This document shows, in pieces, positions 6,733-9,186 of a DNA stretch of 9,186 nucleotides (positions are counted from its first letter, which is position 1; each line of letters starts with the position of its first letter). The DNA is taken from the NCBI GenBank assembly GCA_022561525.1, contig JADFRB010000045.1, positions 1 through 9,186 of the forward strand, read 5' to 3'. Position numbers and translations under genes: made by a program. The notes beneath the pieces were generated by a model that was not told the DNA's origin, made no database searches, and worked only from the letters and a program-made list of their open reading frames with translations. The DNA is from Nitrospinota bacterium (GTDB lineage: Bacteria; Nitrospirota; Nitrospiria; Nitrospirales; UBA8639).

Positions 6733-8508
6733 TTATGAAACAGTGGAAAACTCCGCAGCATGTTGCTTTTTATGGCGCGCAATATAGAGAAGCCCATCGG
6801 CCATCGAATAATTAAACGGCAACTCAACCACCACTTCACTAATTTTTCCATAGATATATTGGTACAACTTTTCTGCCTCTTCAGGAGTCATTCCTTCTTT
6901 CACTTCATAGAAAAACCCAAGACTTAAATCTTCTGAAGCAGGACGCATGATTCGCTGAACCCCATAGCCTCCGGGGTCGCTCATAATTGGGGCTTCCTTT
7001 TCGAGGTCGAACAAACAGGGCTGACAAGAAAAGCCATAGGAGGAATTCAACTTGGTCGTATCCACAATAAAATTCATGGTCTCCAACGCTTCTTCCTCGG
7101 TTTCAGTTGGGAAACCGACGATGACATAACAATGCACGGCGATGCCCAGATCAACACAATCGGAACAAATCCGGTCTACGCTCTCCCGTTTTATGCCCTT
7201 CTGCATAAAGTCCATCATGCGCTTGTTATAGGTTTCTAACCCAAAGACGATCTTATGACACCCAGCGTCTCGCAATTGGGTGAGTAAATCGTGTGAAAGA
7301 TTTTTCTCAAATCGAAATTCCGCTGTCCATTGGATATCAAACTCACGATTGATGATTTCTTTACACAGCCGACGAGCAGGGGATAAGGCTAGGCATTCGT
7401 CCGTAAAAAAGAAAAATGGCGTATCATATTTTTTTGAAAGGTATTGTAATTCATCAACGACTTTCGCCGGATCTTTTTGCCGAAAATTTTGATGATCAAG
7501 CGTCAGCGCACAGAACGCGCAATCTTTGTAATAACAGCCTCGAGAAAATTGAACCGGCAGGACCGTTTTGGGCGCAAGATAGCAATCCAGAGGAAATCCA
7601 TCGTAATTAGGGGCAGGATGCTGGGATAAATTTTCAGAATAAAATGGTTGATTGACCATAACTTTTCCATCTTGTCGATAAATCAAATTAGGCACTTTGG
7701 CAAAATTCTTGTGTCCATCTAATTGATTCACGAGTTCAAGAAGTGCGGTTTCCCCTTCAAAGACAATGAAGTCATCCATGAGCTGAAACAACCGTTCACA
7801 TTTGCGTAAATTGTCTACAAGACGGGTAAAAATGCTGCCCCCGATGGTTATATGAATATCAGGATTTGCTTCCTTAATGAGCCGGCTCAGGGTGAGACCT
7901 GGAATGATTTGGGAAGTGGCGGTAATGGAAATACCAATAAGGTCAGGTTGCTCCTCGAGAATAGACTGCAAAAAATATTGTCGATAGAGTTCGATATATG
8001 GATTCTGTTCTTCGTCCTTTACCGCTTTTAAAATATCTCTGGAGGAATAAATGGAGTAGCTGAGTTGGTTGTCGACCACGGTCAATCTGGTCGGGAAGTA
8101 AATTGCTGACACCACCTCCAACCAACGATCAATCAGAAAGAGACATTCACGATATCGATCAATATCGTAAAATTCTTCACTTCTGAGAGAAGCTTTGGCG
8201 GGTTCAATGGCATCGATCAAATGGGGAAAGCGGTCTAGGGCTTCAACAATTCTCCCATAATGCTCATCGCTCCCATGCCCGAATTCACCGTCTCGTGACT
8301 GTTCGAGTTGCTTCAGTTTTTCCACTAAACGTTCATACACATCCAACCCATACGTTCGGGAAAGAATGGTATCGAGCATTTCAATGTTTAAATCACGTTG
8401 ACTATTATCCTTCATCCCGGCTTGATCAAGGAAAGCAGTCAAACAGGGAAGGCTTAAATACGGTTGGGAGGGATGCCAACTTGGTGGAAATAACAGAGAC
8501 ACTTTCAC
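6733..8508 (-). CDS. B12-binding-type radical SAM enzyme
   Basis: 591 residues. The N-terminal part (about 1-290) looks like a divergent cobalamin-binding domain: a KVSLLFPP strand at the start, then PDLIGISITATS and HITIGGS as Rossmann-like elements near 190-225. The DxHxxG cobalamin-ligand motif is absent, so cobalamin, if bound, would be base-off/His-off. The radical SAM core follows: RGCYYKDCAFC with C325, C330 and C333 in CX4CX2C spacing, a variant seen in this group instead of the classical CX3CX2C, then FFFTDE (about 367-372), FGLETYN with E425, and GFPTETEEEA (about 465-474). Two extra cysteine pairs, CSDC (448-451) and CQPC (495-498), might bind metal. I chose GTG 8508, giving MKVSLLFPP, because AAAGGTGA (8514-8521) precedes it by five bases; a GTG at 8517 lies inside that site. 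First large gene of the block. The substrate is unknown; methylation or rearrangement chemistry is typical of the class, and hopanoid, lipid, cofactor or peptide modification are all open. Confidence 0.87.
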   Translation of the reverse strand: MKVSLLFPPSWHPSQPYLSLPCLTAFLDQAGMKDNSQRDLNIEMLDTILSRTYGLDVYERLVEKLKQLEQSRDGEFGHGSDEHYGRIVEALDRFPHLIDAIEPAKASLRSEEFYDIDRYRECLFLIDRWLEVVSAIYFPTRLTVVDNQLSYSIYSSRDILKAVKDEEQNPYIELYRQYFLQSILEEQPDLIGISITATSQIIPGLTLSRLIKEANPDIHITIGGSIFTRLVDNLRKCERLFQLMDDFIVFEGETALLELVNQLDGHKNFAKVPNLIYRQDGKVMVNQPFYSENLSQHPAPNYDGFPLDCYLAPKTVLPVQFSRGCYYKDCAFCALTLDHQNFRQKDPAKVVDELQYLSKKYDTPFFFFTDECLALSPARRLCKEIINREFDIQWTAEFRFEKNLSHDLLTQLRDAGCHKIVFGLETYNKRMMDFMQKGIKRESVDRICSDCVDLGIAVHCYVIVGFPTETEEEALETMNFIVDTTKLNSSYGFSCQPCLFDLEKEAPIMSDPGGYGVQRIMRPASEDLSLGFFYEVKEGMTPEEAEKLYQYIYGKISEVVVELPFNYSMADGLLYIARHKKQHAAEFSTVS

Positions 8509-8513
8509 AGGCG

Positions 8514-8521
8514 TCACCTTT
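8514..8521 (-). promoter_or_regulatory. Ribosome-binding site that fixes the radical SAM start
   Basis: AAAGGTGA lies five bases before GTG 8508 and is complementary to the 16S 3' end. It overlaps the longer-frame GTG at 8517, which argues against that start. Confidence 0.6.
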
Positions 8522-8638
8522 AAATTATGTTGAGTGGTCCTTAAAATTTTTCCCGGTCATTTTCGACTATTGCACTTTGCCAAATGCGAAAAAATCTTTC
8601 CAAATCAAAGAAAAAGATTAGCCTTAACCTTCTTAATC

Positions 8639-8668
8639 TTTATACACGGCCACAGGTTTCCCACGCAA
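8639..8668 (-). promoter_or_regulatory. Weak candidate sigma-70 promoter upstream of the radical SAM gene
   Basis: On the minus strand TTGCGT (8663-8668) and TATAAA (8639-8644) are 18 bases apart. The -10 matches the consensus at five of six positions, the -35 only at three. It would leave a leader of about 125 bases before GTG 8508. It is the best match I found in an A+T-rich stretch and may be chance. Confidence 0.22.
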
Positions 8669-8711
8669 CTTTCAACCCAAAAACAAGTGCCATGGCAACT
8701 TGCCCGGTAAT

Positions 8712-8805
8712 CCTTCGGGAGGTTCAGGACGGACGTGGTGCCGTGTCACCAGGTTGGGGAAAGTCAGTTTGTCCTTCGGCAGGCCTGCCTGAGCGAAGCC
8801 ACGGG
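8712..8805. repeat. Two degenerate REP-like intergenic repeat copies
   Basis: Copy 1 starts CCTTCGGGAGGTTCAGGACG at 8712; copy 2 starts CCTTCGGCAGGCCTGCCTGA at 8773. Both resemble the widespread intergenic repeat built on CCTTCGACAGGCTCAGG followed by GCGAACGG, known from many bacterial genomes. Copy 2 can fold (CTTCG and CAGGC against GCCTG and CGAAG) around the palindrome GGCAGGCCTGCC. No T-run follows on either strand, so it is not an obvious terminator. It lies just after the stop of the candidate 35-codon ORF. Confidence 0.45.
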
Positions 8806-8807
8806 AA

Positions 8808-8915
8808 TCAGGAAAAGCCCATGAGAGCCGCGATCACAACGGCAGCCGAAAGGATCAGATATTGCGAGCTGGCGTTTTTGGGCTCAAGAAACCTACAGTT
8901 ATTGATATTCTTCAA
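8808..8915 (-). CDS. Candidate 35-residue single-span membrane peptide
   Basis: A TTG at 8915 is preceded by GGGAGGGG (8921-8928), five to seven bases away, a strong ribosome-binding site. The frame runs 35 codons to a TGA at 8808-8810. The product starts MKNINNCRFLEPKN and continues with one hydrophobic helix (about 19-34, YLILSAAVVIAALMGF), so it would be a membrane miniprotein with a polar N-terminus of some 18 residues. It is on the same strand as the gene block and about 300 bases upstream of the radical SAM gene. I do not recognise a family. It could be a small subunit of a membrane complex, or, with a radical SAM gene next door, conceivably a modified peptide; that second idea is speculation. 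The clean site plus a clear helix makes it more than a chance frame, but the TTG start and short length keep confidence moderate. Confidence 0.45.
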   Translation of the reverse strand: MKNINNCRFLEPKNASSQYLILSAAVVIAALMGFS

Positions 8916-8959
8916 CCGATCCCCTCCCAAACAAACAATTTTTCAGTTTTTCATACAAT

Positions 8960-8967
8960 ACTAATTC
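8960..8967. repeat. Left target-site duplication of the MITE-like element
   Basis: ACTAATTC, identical to 9102-9109 and directly abutting the left end of the inverted repeat. The match stops exactly at the element boundary on both sides. Confidence 0.7.
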
Positions 8968-9101
8968 GTAACTACTTAGGTTGATAGGCTGAAGGCCGAA
9001 GGCTTTTAGGGGGCAACCATGCGTGAGCATACAAAACTTCAGGTAATTATGAGTGATAGCCTTCAGTCTTTAGCCTTCAGCCTAAATACCTGAGTAGTTA
9101 C
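8968..9101. mobile_element. 134-bp MITE-like element with terminal inverted repeats and 8-bp target duplication
   Basis: The ends are inverted copies: left arm 8968-9004 begins GTAACTACTTAGGT, and the right arm 9065-9101, read on the minus strand, begins GTAACTACTCAGGT; they match at 30 of 37 positions. The inner parts of both arms contain a heptamer array based on GGCTGAA: three units at 8987-9007 and four on the minus strand at 9055-9082. The element is flanked exactly by a perfect 8-bp direct repeat, ACTAATTC, at 8960-8967 and 9102-9109, the mark of transposition. It encodes nothing, so it must be moved by a transposase elsewhere. Ends starting GTAA with 8-bp duplications are typical of the IS66 family, which makes an IS66-type enzyme a reasonable guess. 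It sits about 50 bases upstream of the candidate 35-codon ORF. Confidence 0.75.
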
Positions 9102-9109
9102 ACTAATTC
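9102..9109. repeat. Right target-site duplication of the MITE-like element
   Basis: ACTAATTC, directly abutting the right end of the inverted repeat and identical to 8960-8967, which suggests a fairly recent insertion. Confidence 0.7.
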
Positions 9110-9186
9110 ATATTATTGGGAAAACCTTAATTTCAACCTTAAAACAAAAAAATGCAAGTTGGATCATAAAAATTCGCTCAACCTCT

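Larger units (their letters stand above)
8509..8807. other. Gene-poor region upstream of the radical SAM gene
   Basis: About 300 bases without a supported gene. The part next to the radical SAM start (8521-8640) is A+T-rich and probably holds the leader and perhaps a promoter. A ten-base palindrome TGCCATGGCA lies at 8688-8697, and the REP-like repeats fill 8712-8805. A plus-strand frame at 8584-8964 crosses all of this and is judged spurious. Confidence 0.5.

Noticed and set aside
8773..8797. Intrinsic terminator after the miniprotein ORF
   Set aside because: The hairpin is there, but no T-run follows on either strand and the sequence matches a REP-like repeat better.
8584..8964. Plus-strand open frame of 126 codons across the upstream gap
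   Set aside because: It crosses the REP-like repeats and lies antisense to the candidate membrane miniprotein. It has no good ribosome-binding site, and its product has no family-like pattern.

Overview
The window reads as one block of eight co-oriented minus-strand genes, transcribed from high to low coordinates, from a nitrite-oxidiser-like or otherwise respiratory Gram-negative bacterium. A member of the Nitrospirota (Nitrospira) or Nitrospinota is my best guess. That guess rests on three things: a type II DMSO-reductase-family gamma subunit, a pentaheme cytochrome c and a TatA together; a moderate base composition (by eye a little under 50% G+C); and the style of the proteins. It is inference, because no rRNA or marker gene is present.

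Layout in transcription order. The upstream end (about 8509-9186) has no gene over 40 codons. It holds a 134-bp MITE-like element with a perfect 8-bp target duplication (8968-9101), a candidate 35-codon membrane peptide (8808-8915), and two degenerate copies of a REP-like intergenic repeat (8712-8805). Then come a B12-binding-type radical SAM enzyme (6733-8508), a polytopic membrane protein of unknown family (5539-6663), a six-repeat TPR protein (4703-5521) and tatA (4336-4674). A 198-bp gap follows, with a hairpin just after tatA and a candidate 28-codon ORF (4122-4208) that overlaps the start of the next gene. The block ends with an NHL-repeat propeller protein (2875-4137), the heme-b gamma subunit (1924-2778), an exported PDZ-domain protein (1391-1867) and a pentaheme c-type cytochrome (25-1383).

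How the genes may fit together. The last four genes look like parts of an exported or membrane-facing electron-transfer module. The gamma subunit would pass electrons between a molybdopterin enzyme and the multiheme cytochrome, with the PDZ protein and the NHL propeller as accessory or scaffold proteins. TatA fits with export of a folded cofactor enzyme of that class. The alpha (molybdopterin) and beta (Fe-S) subunits are not in the window and could lie beyond base 1 or elsewhere. The radical SAM, membrane and TPR genes look like a maturation or assembly group, but no product can be assigned to them from sequence alone.

Several starts differ from the longest reading frame because a good ribosome-binding site sits at an internal codon: the radical SAM gene (GTG 8508), the gamma subunit (GTG 2778) and the TPR gene (ATG 5521).
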